30,729 nucleotides of DNA from Firmicutes bacterium UBA1393 (GTDB lineage: Bacteria; Bacillota; DTU025). Positions 1-8,142 of this stretch are shown piece after piece (within the stretch, counting starts at the first letter, position 1; every line of letters begins with the position of its first letter). Location: positions 34,645 to 65,373 of the forward strand of contig DBQN01000040.1 of the NCBI GenBank assembly GCA_002305255.1, written 5' to 3'. Position numbers and translations under genes: made by a program. The notes beneath the pieces are model-generated. The model saw only the letters and a program-made list of their open reading frames with translations, was not told the DNA's origin and searched no databases.

Positions 1-63
1 TTGCACCCTATAAGGCCCCCACCCTACGCCGGCAAGGGTACCTGTTCGGCTCCCATGGCCGTG

Positions 64-768
64 TTACGCGTCGACGGCACTCACCATTCGCTGCTCAAGC
101 GCCAGCAGCGCTACCTTGAGGGGCAGTGAGCCGCCATAGCCCGTGAGCTTGCCCGTGATGCCCACGACTCTGTGACACGGTACCACAAGACCCACCGGAT
201 TGGCCCCCACCAACGCACCAACGCCTCGCGGTGCCCGCGGGTTTCCGGCGGCCCGCGCCAGAGCCGAGTACGACGTGACGCTGCCTCCCGGTATCGCCCT
301 CATGCCCTGCGATACCAGAACCCCGAATCTCGACATCCCGCACGTGTCAACTGGAAGGTCGTGAAAGCTCAGCCCGTGCCTGTCGAGGCGGCACGCGAAG
401 AAGCTCTCAACGGCGTCGCGACACCTGGCAACCACCATTTCTGGATCGAGCCCACGAGGCAACTGCGCGTCGGCTCTATCGGCTCTGTCGCCTCCGTCGC
501 CTCCGGCCGCTGGCCCGAGTTGGACGGGATCGATCTCGATAAGGGGAACATTGAGACCGAAATCGGTCACGTAGTCACCCGGCAGTGGCGTCCGCCGCGG
601 AAGATCTAGGTCGGCCCAGAGCTCCTCGAGGTGCAGTTCCCCCGGCCCGGGGAGTTCCAGGCTGCACAGCCCGGCCGATGTCGCCTCTATCGTCACCGGC
701 CCCACTATGGTATCTACCATGAGTCGTGCCCTATCATCACTGATCGCTTTGGTCGGTACTGCCACCAT
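64..768 (-). CDS. ogt: Methylated-DNA--protein-cysteine S-methyltransferase (O6-alkylguanine-DNA alkyltransferase)
   Basis: Direct-reversal repair enzyme that moves the alkyl group from O6-alkylguanine onto its own cysteine, a suicide reaction. The acceptor motif PCHRVV lies near residue 197 and is followed by GKLTGYGG and a K..LL..E helix, as in the Ogt/AGT family. The helical DNA-binding part (SVTSYSALARAAGNPRAPRGVG) is complete. The N-terminal part is poorly conserved, and a low-complexity Gly/Asp/Arg stretch (about residues 85-105) sits between it and the catalytic domain. I chose the ATG at 768 because AAAGGAG lies 6 nt before it; the in-frame ATG at 774 directly abuts that site. The gene overlaps the end of uvrC by 32 nt, so translation is probably coupled and the gene falls under the same SOS promoter. 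About 234 aa, longer than the usual 160-180 aa because of the N-terminal part. Function is secure from the motif; the symbol is less so (ogt or adaB type). Confidence 0.9.
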   Translation of the reverse strand: MVAVPTKAISDDRARLMVDTIVGPVTIEATSAGLCSLELPGPGELHLEELWADLDLPRRTPLPGDYVTDFGLNVPLIEIDPVQLGPAAGGDGGDRADRADAQLPRGLDPEMVVARCRDAVESFFACRLDRHGLSFHDLPVDTCGMSRFGVLVSQGMRAIPGGSVTSYSALARAAGNPRAPRGVGALVGANPVGLVVPCHRVVGITGKLTGYGGSLPLKVALLALEQRMVSAVDA

Positions 769-2641
769 CGCCATCTCCTTTCATTCCCTCTGCCGCCGAA
801 TCGGGCGGGTGCAGGTGATCCCATACGCTCCGTGCCGCGAGGATGTTCATGCCCGGCACTGCCGCGATCTGCTCTACCGATGCCTGAGCAAGGGCCCCGA
901 TGGAGCCAAATGCCTTCATAAGCGCCACGAGTCGTTTCTTGCCCATATTCGGTACAGTCTGCAGTTCCGAGCTGATACCCCGCTTGCCCCTGAGCGACCT
1001 GTGGTACTCAATGGCAAACCGGTGCGCCTCGTCGCGCACCTGCTCCAGGAGCAACAGTGCCGGCGCATCGTCAGGTAGTATGATGGGGTCAGCATCGCCG
1101 GGCCGGTATATGTGTTCGTGCCGCTCAGCCAGGCCTGCCAGCGGAATGTGCCCGTATCCCCGCTCGCGAAGCACGTCGACGGCCACTCCCAGCTGCCCTT
1201 TGCCGCCGTCGACTAGCACGAGGTCGGGTTCGCGCGCGAATCGCGAGTCTCCCTGTTGCTGCCTGGCGAATCTTCTGCCGAGTACCTCGCCCATGCTGGC
1301 AAAGTCGTTTGGGCCCTCCACGGTCTTGATGCGAAACCGCCTGTACTGACTCTTCGCAGGCTTGCCTTCTTCGAACACCACCATGGATCCGACTGCGTCG
1401 GTACCCTGCAGGTTGGACATGTCGTAGCACTCGATCCGCCTCGGTGGCTGAGGCAGATGCAGCACCTCAGCCAACTGAGTCAGAGCATCCATTCTGGCCC
1501 TGAACTCGCGCTGTTCCATCGCCCGCTCCCGTTCGAGGTACTCCCGGGCGTTGTCGATGGCAAGATCCATCAGCTTCTTCCTCTCGCCTCGCTGGGGTGC
1601 AACGATCTTCACTGCCCCGCCCCGTTGTTCCGAAAGCCAGCGGCGCACCACATCCGTGTCGTCCATCGGCGTCTGTATCAGCACCTCGGCGGGCACCTGG
1701 GCTCCCTCAGAGTAGAACTGCTTGACGAAGGCGCTGACAGCTTCACCGTCGCTGGTCTCGTCGGTTCCACCGAGCATGAAGTGCTCGGCCCCCACCAGCT
1801 TGCCTCCGCGCACCATCAACACCCTGATGCACGCACCCCACCTGTCTCTGGCAATGGCGATCACGTCGCGGTCGACTTCGGAATCCGAAACCACCCGCTG
1901 CTGCTCAGCTACGCGCGTAAGCGCCTTGAGCTGGTCGCGAAACTTGGCCGCGAGCTCAAAGTTGAGGTCGGCGGCCGCCGCGTTCATGCGCCTCTCCACG
2001 CTCTTGAGCAAGGCGTTGTGCTTGCCCTCGAGGAACAGCACTACTCCATCGACGATCTCGCGATAGTCCTCTGGTCGCACCGCTCCCGAGCACGGTCCCA
2101 TACAGGTCTTGATGTGGTAGTTGAGGCATGGCCTGCGCGCCGGCGTATCCGGCCCTATCTCCATCGAGCACTGGCGCAGCGGAAAGACTGTCTTGAGCAG
2201 GCGCAAGGTCTCGCGGGCAGCCGGCACATCGGTGTAAGGCCCAAAGTGGCGGGAGCCATCACGTATCACTCGTCTGGTCAGGAACACCCGTGGGTACGTC
2301 TCACCCACAGTGACCCTGATGAAGGGGTAGGTCTTGTCATCCCGCAGCCTGACGTTGTAGTGGGGCATGTGCTCCTTTATCAGGTTGCATTCGAGCACCA
2401 GAGCTTCGAGCTCCGAGGCGGTGACGATGTAGTCGATGTTACGTACGTTGGCCGCTAGCTGGATCACTTTGGGGGATCTGCCCTTCGAATGGCGGAAGTA
2501 AGACCTCACCCTGTTACGCAGGTTGATGGCCTTGCCGACATAGATCACCTTGCCGGCCTCATCGCGCATGATGTACACGCCCGGCGAGGTGGGCAACTCG
2601 GCAAGGATCCGTTCGATGTCAGTTCCGGTGCTCGTGGCCAC
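737..2641 (-). CDS. uvrC: UvrABC system protein C, excinuclease subunit
   Basis: Dual-incision nuclease of nucleotide excision repair; it binds the UvrB-DNA complex and cuts on both sides of the lesion. Domains in order: GIY-YIG nuclease (GVYIMRDEAGKVIYVGKA, residues about 21-38), a cysteine-rich stretch (C...C.GPCSG), a UVR motif that docks on UvrB (NFELAAKFRDQLKAL), the RNase-H-like 3' nuclease (CYDMSN and LVDGGKGQL carry the catalytic aspartates; EYHRSLRGKR the histidine), and two helix-hairpin-helix repeats at the C-terminus. At 634 aa it is full length. The start is GTG at 2641, with AGGAGG 7 nt upstream, and overlaps the uvrA stop by 23 nt. It is the third gene of uvrB-uvrA-uvrC-ogt. 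In many Bacillota uvrC lies apart from uvrBA, so having all three subunits in one transcript is a compact arrangement. Confidence 0.97.
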   Translation of the reverse strand: MATSTGTDIERILAELPTSPGVYIMRDEAGKVIYVGKAINLRNRVRSYFRHSKGRSPKVIQLAANVRNIDYIVTASELEALVLECNLIKEHMPHYNVRLRDDKTYPFIRVTVGETYPRVFLTRRVIRDGSRHFGPYTDVPAARETLRLLKTVFPLRQCSMEIGPDTPARRPCLNYHIKTCMGPCSGAVRPEDYREIVDGVVLFLEGKHNALLKSVERRMNAAAADLNFELAAKFRDQLKALTRVAEQQRVVSDSEVDRDVIAIARDRWGACIRVLMVRGGKLVGAEHFMLGGTDETSDGEAVSAFVKQFYSEGAQVPAEVLIQTPMDDTDVVRRWLSEQRGGAVKIVAPQRGERKKLMDLAIDNAREYLERERAMEQREFRARMDALTQLAEVLHLPQPPRRIECYDMSNLQGTDAVGSMVVFEEGKPAKSQYRRFRIKTVEGPNDFASMGEVLGRRFARQQQGDSRFAREPDLVLVDGGKGQLGVAVDVLRERGYGHIPLAGLAERHEHIYRPGDADPIILPDDAPALLLLEQVRDEAHRFAIEYHRSLRGKRGISSELQTVPNMGKKRLVALMKAFGSIGALAQASVEQIAAVPGMNILAARSVWDHLHPPDSAAEGMKGDGDGGSTDQSDQ

Positions 2642-5462
2642 AGCCGATCCTCCTCAGGAACTGGCCGGTATATGAAGTCTCTATCTGCGCCACCTGTTCG
2701 GGCGTTCCTTCAGCCACGATCATGCCGCCGCCGTCGCCGCCTTCGGGGCCCAGGTCGATGATGTAGTCGGCAGTCTTGATGACGTCAAGGTTGTGCTCTA
2801 TCACGAGCACGGTGTCACCCCCGTCTACCAGCTTCTGAAGCACTGAAAGCAGCATCTTCACATCGGCGAAGTGCAGCCCCGTGGTGGGCTCGTCCAGGAT
2901 GTAGAATGTCTTGCCATTCGTGCGGCGCGACAGCTCGGTGGCGAGCTTCACGCGCTGTGCCTCGCCACCTGACAGCGTCGTAGCGGCCTGCCCAAGCTGA
3001 ATGTAGCCGAGGCCGACTTCTTTGAGTGTACGGAGCTTACGCGCGATGGGCTGGATGTTCTCGAAGAAGTCGAGGGCCTCCTCAACGCGCATCTCGAGCA
3101 CGTCGGCAATGCTCTTGCCTTTGTATCTGGCTTCGAGGGTCTCCCTGTTGTAACGCGCCCCCTTGCACACTTCGCATGGCACGTACACGTCGGGCAGGAA
3201 GTGCATCTCTATCTTGATGATTCCGTCACCCCGGCATGCCTCACACCTGCCGCCCTTGACGTTGAAGCTGAAGCGCCCGGGCATGTAGCCTCTGGCGCGC
3301 GCTTCGGGGGTCTTGGAGAACACATCGCGGATCAGGTCGAACACCCCGGTGTAGGTGGCCGGGTTCGACCTGGGGGTGCGTCCGATGGGAGACTGGTCTA
3401 TTCCTATGACCTTATCGAGATACTCCATGCCCAGCACGTCATCGTGGGCTCCGGGCCTGGTGAACGCGCGGTTCAGGTCGTGCGCCAGCCTGGCCCTGAG
3501 GATTCCGTTCACGAGCGTGCTCTTGCCCGAGCCCGATACGCCGGTGACGCACACGAAGGTGCCCAGGGGGATTCTGACGTCAATATTCTTCAGATTATGC
3601 TCGCGAGCGCCGCGAATAGTCAGCCATTTCCCGTTCGGGGCGCGCCTCTCAGCCGGAGCCGGGATGTAATCTCTGCCGGAGAGGTAGCTTCCTGTGATCG
3701 AACCGGGGTCGGCCTGTATCTCGTCGGGAGCACCGACGGCCACAACCTTCCCCCCGTGCGACCCGGCACCCGGGCCCATGTCAACGATGTAGTCGGCTGC
3801 GCGCATGGTCTCCTCATCGTGCTCGACTACGATCACCGTGTTTCCAATGTCCCTCAGGTGCTTGAGGGTGGTGATGAGCTTCTCATTGTCACGCTGGTGC
3901 AAGCCAATGGACGGCTCATCGAGGATATACAGCACACCCACGAGGCTCGACCCAATCTGAGTCGCCAGACGAATGCGCTGCGCCTCGCCTCCCGACAGAG
4001 TGCCCGCCCGGCGCTGAAGTGTGAGGTAACTCAGACCGACGTTAGTGAGGAAACCGAGCCTGCCCACGATCTCTTTGAGGATCTGCGTAGCGATGACCTT
4101 CTCGCGCTCGGAAAGCCCCTCCCTAAGCCGGGAGAAGAAGCTGAATGCCTCACCGGTTTGCATGGCACTGACCTGCGAAATCGACATGCCGCCCACCGTC
4201 ACGGCGAGGGCTTCGGGCTTGAGCCTGGCGCCCTTACATGCCCCGCACGGCTTCGAGCTCATGAACTTCTCCAGTTCCTCACGGATGTAGTCGGACGTGG
4301 TCTCCTTGTATCTCCGCCGCAGGTTGGGAATGACGCCCTCGTACCTCGACTCCCACTGCTGCGTGCGCCCGCGCGAGTCATGGTAGGTGAACTTGAACCT
4401 CTCTGACCCGCAGCCGAAGGTGATGAGGTTCATATGCTCCTCCGGCAGCTCAGAGACGGGTACCGTGACATCGATACCCTTCACCTTCGCGACCTCAAAG
4501 ATCCTGCCCATGTAGAACTCAGGCACTGAACCATTCCGGTTGTACGGAAGGACGGCTCCCCCCTCGATGGACAGCGACCTGTCGTATACGAGTTCAGGAT
4601 CGAAGTCGGTGCTGACGCCCAGCCCTGAGCACGCAGGACATGCGCCGAAGGGGCTGTTGAAGGAGAACAGCCTGGGCTCGAGCTCGCCGAAACTCAGTCC
4701 GCACTCCGGGCACGCCAGTCTCTCAGAGAAGACCAGATCTGAGCCGTTCGCATCGACAACGACCAGTCCGTCTCCCAGCTTGAGACTGGTTTCCAGTGAG
4801 TCGGCCAGACGCCGTTCCACGCCGGGCTTGAGGATGAGCCTGTCGACAACAGCTTCGATGTTGTGAATCTTGTAGCGCTCCAGAGTGATCTCCTCTGAAA
4901 GCTCCCTAACCTGGCCGTTGACGCGAACCCTCACGTAGCCGTCGCGCCTGAGGTCCTCGAAGACCTTCTTGTGCTCGCCCTTCTTGCCCCTCACCACAGG
5001 GCCGAGTATCTGTGCGCGCGTGCCTTCAGGCAGCTTCATGAGGTTGTCTACGATCTGATCGACTGACTGCTGGCTGATGACCCGCCCGCACTGAGGGCAA
5101 TGGGGCACACCTATGCGTGCCCAGAGCAGTCGCATGTAGTCGTACACCTCGGTCACCGTCGCCACCGTAGACCGCGGGTTGTTGCTGGCGGCCTTCTGAT
5201 CGATGGATATGGCCGGCGACAGGCCCTCGATGTAGTCGACATCTGGCTTGTGCATCTGCCCCAGGAACTGCCGGGCGTACGACGACAATGATTCCACGTA
5301 TCTGCGCTGGCCCTCGGCGTAGATGGTATCGAAGGCCAATGACGACTTGCCCGAGCCTGACAGGCCAGTGATGACCACCAGCTTGTCCCTGGGGATCTCG
5401 ATATCTATGTTCTTGAGGTTGTGCTCGCGTGCACCGCGCACAACTATCTTGCTTGCGCTCAC
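2619..5462 (-). CDS. uvrA: UvrABC system protein A, damage-recognition ATPase
   Basis: DNA-damage sensor of nucleotide excision repair, a tandem ABC ATPase that loads UvrB at lesions. First Walker A GLSGSGKS at residues 33-40 and second GVSGSGKST near residue 645. There are two LSGGEAQR signatures and two Walker B motifs (ILDEPSIGLH, ILDEPTTGLH). Zinc-binding pairs are visible: CPECG...CPAC in the first half, CGAC, and CEAC...CEVC in the second half. At 947 aa it matches the family length. The start is GTG at 5462, overlapping the uvrB TGA as GTGA (4 nt), with GGAGG about 11 nt upstream, so the two proteins are translationally coupled. It ends inside the start region of uvrC. No missing motif. 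Confidence 0.98.
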   Translation of the reverse strand: MSASKIVVRGAREHNLKNIDIEIPRDKLVVITGLSGSGKSSLAFDTIYAEGQRRYVESLSSYARQFLGQMHKPDVDYIEGLSPAISIDQKAASNNPRSTVATVTEVYDYMRLLWARIGVPHCPQCGRVISQQSVDQIVDNLMKLPEGTRAQILGPVVRGKKGEHKKVFEDLRRDGYVRVRVNGQVRELSEEITLERYKIHNIEAVVDRLILKPGVERRLADSLETSLKLGDGLVVVDANGSDLVFSERLACPECGLSFGELEPRLFSFNSPFGACPACSGLGVSTDFDPELVYDRSLSIEGGAVLPYNRNGSVPEFYMGRIFEVAKVKGIDVTVPVSELPEEHMNLITFGCGSERFKFTYHDSRGRTQQWESRYEGVIPNLRRRYKETTSDYIREELEKFMSSKPCGACKGARLKPEALAVTVGGMSISQVSAMQTGEAFSFFSRLREGLSEREKVIATQILKEIVGRLGFLTNVGLSYLTLQRRAGTLSGGEAQRIRLATQIGSSLVGVLYILDEPSIGLHQRDNEKLITTLKHLRDIGNTVIVVEHDEETMRAADYIVDMGPGAGSHGGKVVAVGAPDEIQADPGSITGSYLSGRDYIPAPAERRAPNGKWLTIRGAREHNLKNIDVRIPLGTFVCVTGVSGSGKSTLVNGILRARLAHDLNRAFTRPGAHDDVLGMEYLDKVIGIDQSPIGRTPRSNPATYTGVFDLIRDVFSKTPEARARGYMPGRFSFNVKGGRCEACRGDGIIKIEMHFLPDVYVPCEVCKGARYNRETLEARYKGKSIADVLEMRVEEALDFFENIQPIARKLRTLKEVGLGYIQLGQAATTLSGGEAQRVKLATELSRRTNGKTFYILDEPTTGLHFADVKMLLSVLQKLVDGGDTVLVIEHNLDVIKTADYIIDLGPEGGDGGGMIVAEGTPEQVAQIETSYTGQFLRRIGCGHEHRN

Positions 5463-7495
5463 AGTTCGGCGAACCTCCGTCGTAGACTGAAGACCTGATC
5501 TCGCAGCGCAGCTGCCTGCTCAAACTCGAGCAGTGCCGCTGCCTTCTTCATCTGCTCCTCGAGCTCCTTGATCCTGGCGGCAAGCTGGCGCTCGTCCATC
5601 AAGTCGATGTCGTCGTCACCGCCTCGCGCACGCCCGCGCTCGAGGTCGGCCCGGGCCTGGCTCTCGGCCTCGGCCTCTGCCGCCCGCCCGCCGCCGGCGG
5701 CGCGCTGGATGCCTGAGAGGTCTCTGACAGCCTTGCGCACCGACTCAGGGATGATACCGTGTGCCTGGTTGAAGGCCATCTGAATGTTGCGGCGGCGCTC
5801 AGTTTCGCCGATCGCAGCCTTCATCGAGTCGGTGATGGAATCGGCATACATGATGACCCTTCCGTCTACATTACGCGCAGCCCTGCCAATGGTTTGGATC
5901 AGAGACATCTCGGATCGCAGGAACCCTTCCTTGTCGGCATCGAGGATCGCCACGAGACCGACCTCCGGCAGATCGAGGCCTTCCCTGAGCAGGTTGATGC
6001 CTACCAGCACATCGAAGTCGCCCAGCCTCAGGCCGCGCAATATCTCTACACGCTCAAGCGTGTCAATCTCGGAATGCAGATACCTGACTCTGATTCCCAA
6101 CTCTCGCAGGTAGTCGGTGAGATCCTCCGCCATCTTCTTGGTGAGGGTAGTGACGAGGACGCGGTAGCCTCTGTCGACTGTGGTCCTGGTTTCGCCGATG
6201 AGGTCATCCACCTGACCGCGCACGGGCCTGACGGTGATCTCTGGATCAACCAGACCGGTGGGGCGGATTATCTGCTCCACCAACCGGTCACTGACTGACT
6301 TCTCGTAGTCGGCCGGCGTCGCGCTCACGTAGACCACCTGGTTGATCCTGCGCTCGAACTCCTCAAAGGTAAGGGGGCGGTTGTCGAACGCAGACGGCAA
6401 CCGGAATCCGTAGTTCACCAGAGTCTCTTTGCGCGACCTATCGCCGCGGAACATCGACCTGATCTGCGGCACCGTAACGTGCGACTCGTCTATGAACATC
6501 AGGTAGTCATCTGGGAAGTAGTCGAGAAGCGTGGAAGGGGGGCTGCCCGCCTCCCTGCTCGCCAGGTGCCGCGAGTAGTTCTCGATCCCGGAGCAGTAGC
6601 CGACTTCCTGCAGCATCTCCAGGTCGAAGTTGGTCCGCTGCTCAAGGCGCTGCGCCTCCAGCAGCTTGCCCTCGCCCTTCAGCTGGGCTAGCGACTCCGC
6701 GAGCTCTCGGCTGATCGAATCGATGGCGCCAGCCAGCCGCTCCTTGCTGGTGACGTAATGGCTGGCGGGATAGACCGCGAACGACTCCCGGGTGCCCAGA
6801 ATCTCGCCGGTGATCAGGTCGACATCGGTGATCCGCTCGACCTCGTCACCAAAGAACTCCACCCTGACGGCCTGCTCGCCTGACACCGGCACGACTTCCA
6901 CCACGTCGCCTCTGACTCGGAAGGTGCCCCTGGCTATGCCGATGTCGTTACGCGAGTACTGGATGCCGACTAGCCTACGCAGCAACCTGTCGCGGTCGAT
7001 CGTGTCGCCCTGGCGCACGACAATCGCCTGCTTGAGATACTCCTCAGGCATGCCCAGGCCGTATATGCACGACACGCTGGCCACTATGATCACATCACGA
7101 CGTTCCACAAGCGCTGCGGTGGCGGCGTGGCGCATGCGGTCGATCTCCTCGTTTATCTGGGCGTCCTTCTCTATATAGGTGTCAGACTGGGGAACATACG
7201 CCTCTGGCTGATAGTAGTCGTAGTAGCTCACGAAATAGTGGACCGCGTTGCGGGGAAAGAATTCCCTGAACTCCGACGCCAGCTGCGCAGCAAGGGTCTT
7301 GTTATGTGCGATGACGATGGCAGGTCGCTGCAGCCTCTGTATGACGTTCGCCATCGTGAAGGTCTTCCCGCTGCCGGTGACGCCCAGCAACACCTGGGCC
7401 CTCATCCCCCGCTCCAACCCATCGACAAGCTCGTCGATGGCTTTCGGCTGATCACCAGCGGGTTCATACTCGGCTACCAGCTTGAACTCGGCCAT
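5459..7495 (-). CDS. uvrB: UvrABC system protein B, DNA helicase-like subunit
   Basis: Central factor of nucleotide excision repair; verifies damage with a beta-hairpin and recruits UvrC. Visible parts: Walker A GVTGSGKT (about residues 38-45), beta-hairpin region YYDYYQPEAYVPQSDTYIEK, DESH box (MFIDESHVT), helicase motif V/VI (GINLLREGLDLPEVG, QTIGRAARN), and a C-terminal UVR helix pair (LLEFEQAAALRDQV) that contacts UvrC. About 678 aa, normal length. I prefer the ATG at 7495 (MAEFKLV), which has AGGTGA 5 nt upstream; an in-frame GTG at 7504 would add three residues but has the purine run too close. First gene of uvrB-uvrA-uvrC-ogt, driven by the promoter at about 7528-7536 with a SOS box just upstream. 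Confidence 0.98.
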   Translation of the reverse strand: MAEFKLVAEYEPAGDQPKAIDELVDGLERGMRAQVLLGVTGSGKTFTMANVIQRLQRPAIVIAHNKTLAAQLASEFREFFPRNAVHYFVSYYDYYQPEAYVPQSDTYIEKDAQINEEIDRMRHAATAALVERRDVIIVASVSCIYGLGMPEEYLKQAIVVRQGDTIDRDRLLRRLVGIQYSRNDIGIARGTFRVRGDVVEVVPVSGEQAVRVEFFGDEVERITDVDLITGEILGTRESFAVYPASHYVTSKERLAGAIDSISRELAESLAQLKGEGKLLEAQRLEQRTNFDLEMLQEVGYCSGIENYSRHLASREAGSPPSTLLDYFPDDYLMFIDESHVTVPQIRSMFRGDRSRKETLVNYGFRLPSAFDNRPLTFEEFERRINQVVYVSATPADYEKSVSDRLVEQIIRPTGLVDPEITVRPVRGQVDDLIGETRTTVDRGYRVLVTTLTKKMAEDLTDYLRELGIRVRYLHSEIDTLERVEILRGLRLGDFDVLVGINLLREGLDLPEVGLVAILDADKEGFLRSEMSLIQTIGRAARNVDGRVIMYADSITDSMKAAIGETERRRNIQMAFNQAHGIIPESVRKAVRDLSGIQRAAGGGRAAEAEAESQARADLERGRARGGDDDIDLMDERQLAARIKELEEQMKKAAALLEFEQAAALRDQVFSLRRRFAEL

Positions 7496-7527
7496 CAGAC
7501 TCACCTCTCCCCTCTCGGTCGGGGTTA

Positions 7528-7536
7528 ATTATATCA
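7528..7536 (-). promoter_or_regulatory. Extended -10 promoter of the uvrBAC-ogt operon
   Basis: On the minus strand this reads TGATATAAT, a perfect -10 hexamer with the TGn extension. Transcription would start near 7521, leaving a leader of about 26 nt before the uvrB ATG. No good -35 lies at 17 +/- 1 nt; TTGCCG is only 12 nt away. The extended -10 would have to compensate. The SOS box lies about 50 nt upstream of the predicted start. Confidence 0.7.
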
Positions 7537-7563
7537 TGAGTCATACGGCAAGGGGAGGCCTGA

Positions 7564-7581
7564 ACCGAACTTATGTTCGGT
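7564..7581. promoter_or_regulatory. SOS box (LexA operator) upstream of uvrB
   Basis: ACCGAAC-TTAT-GTTCGGT is an 18-bp inverted repeat with perfect 7-bp arms. Its core CGAAC-N4-GTTCG (7566-7579) matches the Gram-positive LexA/DinR operator. It sits directly upstream of the uvrB promoter region, where LexA control of uvrBA is established in Bacillus. Because the four genes overlap, ogt would also be SOS-induced. The lexA gene itself is not in the window. Confidence 0.88.
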
Positions 7582-7663
7582 CAGATGGAGATCGAGTGGT
7601 CATCGGTGAGTCGTTTGGTTGGGGGGAGGACCGGGCTGCGTCTGGGCGTGAACACACAATGTC

Positions 7664-7862
7664 GCATTTAGCTGCTGGAACGAGGCGGATGGCGCGGGAC
7701 TAGAGGCAAGCAGGGCCCTTGAGTGTGCGCGGAGGGCTCGGGGGCGCCGTCACACCTGGTTCTACCCCTTGAGATACCAGATACTTGGCGGTTCGGTGCT
7801 TGAAGAACCCAAAAGCAGCCAGCTCACGGCGTGAACGCCCGAAATCTGCGCATCTCACGATC
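7664..7862. repeat. Diverged direct repeat, copy A (about 200 bp)
   Basis: Pairs with copy B at 7934-8122, 261-270 bp away. Both copies begin with GC[A/G]TTTAGCTGCTGGAACG and end with CACGATC. Over the distal 114 bp I count about 86 identical positions without gaps, including GAGATACC-N-GATACT and GGCGGTTCG. The middle part is less similar and needs a 9-nt length change. Substitutions do not cluster at third codon positions, so it does not look coding. No match to a known RNA family that I recognise. Confidence 0.75.
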
Positions 7863-7902
7863 CAGACCGATGGCGTCCGATTGGGGTGAGGAACAATGGA
7901 TT

Positions 7903-7924
7903 GGTCTGCCCCGCGGGGCAGACC
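7903..7924. repeat. 22-bp perfect palindrome between the two repeat copies
   Basis: Perfect self-complementary sequence with core TGCCCCGCGGGGCA and arms GGTC/GACC. A second element with the same 14-bp core but different, still perfectly paired, arms lies at 30674-30695. No T-run follows on either strand, so a simple terminator is not supported. It could be a protein-binding site or a REP-like element. Confidence 0.8.
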
Positions 7925-7933
7925 CTCTATACT

Positions 7934-8122
7934 GCGTTTAGCTGCTGGAACGTGACGTGCGCCGCGTGACTCGGGACGCCCCGGACCCACGGGGTCGCTC
8001 GGTCGCGCTGTCACAACGAGCTCAACCCCTCGAGATACCGGATACTAGGCGGTTCGCAGCGCGAGATACCGAAAAACCACCAGCTCTGGCCGTGGGCGCC
8101 CAGAATCTGTGCATCCCACGAT
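7934..8122. repeat. Diverged direct repeat, copy B (about 190 bp)
   Basis: Partner of copy A at 7664-7862. The 18-of-19 match at its left end and the block around 8010-8122 define it. It contains the putative terminator at 8072-8095, whose T-run is replaced by TTTT plus a weaker stem in copy A. This copy carries an in-frame stop where copy A is open, arguing against a shared protein. Confidence 0.75.
8072..8095 (-). terminator. Possible terminator of the ftsEX-M23-ctp-yibQ operon
   Basis: On the minus strand CCAC-GG-CCAGAGCTGG-TGG is followed directly by TTTTT, about 48 nt after the stop of the deacetylase gene. The stem is short and has a bulge, so the call is tentative. Confidence 0.4.
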
Positions 8123-8142
8123 CGGGGCCGATCATGTGGTAC

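Larger units (their letters stand above)
7582..8142. other. Gene-free region between the deacetylase gene and uvrB
   Basis: I see no convincing gene here. A 104-codon open frame on the minus strand (7700-8014) has no Shine-Dalgarno site, no recognisable motif, and is interrupted by a stop in the second copy of the repeat it covers. The stretch holds a diverged direct duplication, a 22-bp perfect palindrome between the copies, and a possible terminator for the upstream operon. Confidence 0.6.

Noticed and set aside
1256..2458. Plus-strand open frame of 400 codons inside uvrC
   Set aside because: Antisense shadow of uvrC; His/Leu-rich composition typical of such frames.
3201..4406. Plus-strand open frame of 401 codons inside uvrA
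   Set aside because: Mirror frame of a G+C-rich gene; no recognisable protein, and uvrA is complete on the other strand.
7545..7550. TTGCCG as -35 box of the uvrB promoter
   Set aside because: Only 12 nt from the -10 box; an extended -10 explains the promoter better.
7700..8014. 104-aa minus-strand open frame before uvrB
   Set aside because: No ribosome site or motif. It covers repeat copy A and runs only partly into copy B, where the matching frame has a stop; substitutions between copies do not favour third codon positions.
7664..8122. Tandem riboswitch or CRISPR array
   Set aside because: Only two copies, about 0.2 kb each, no short regular repeats; no riboswitch core I know, and the uvrB promoter lies downstream of both copies.
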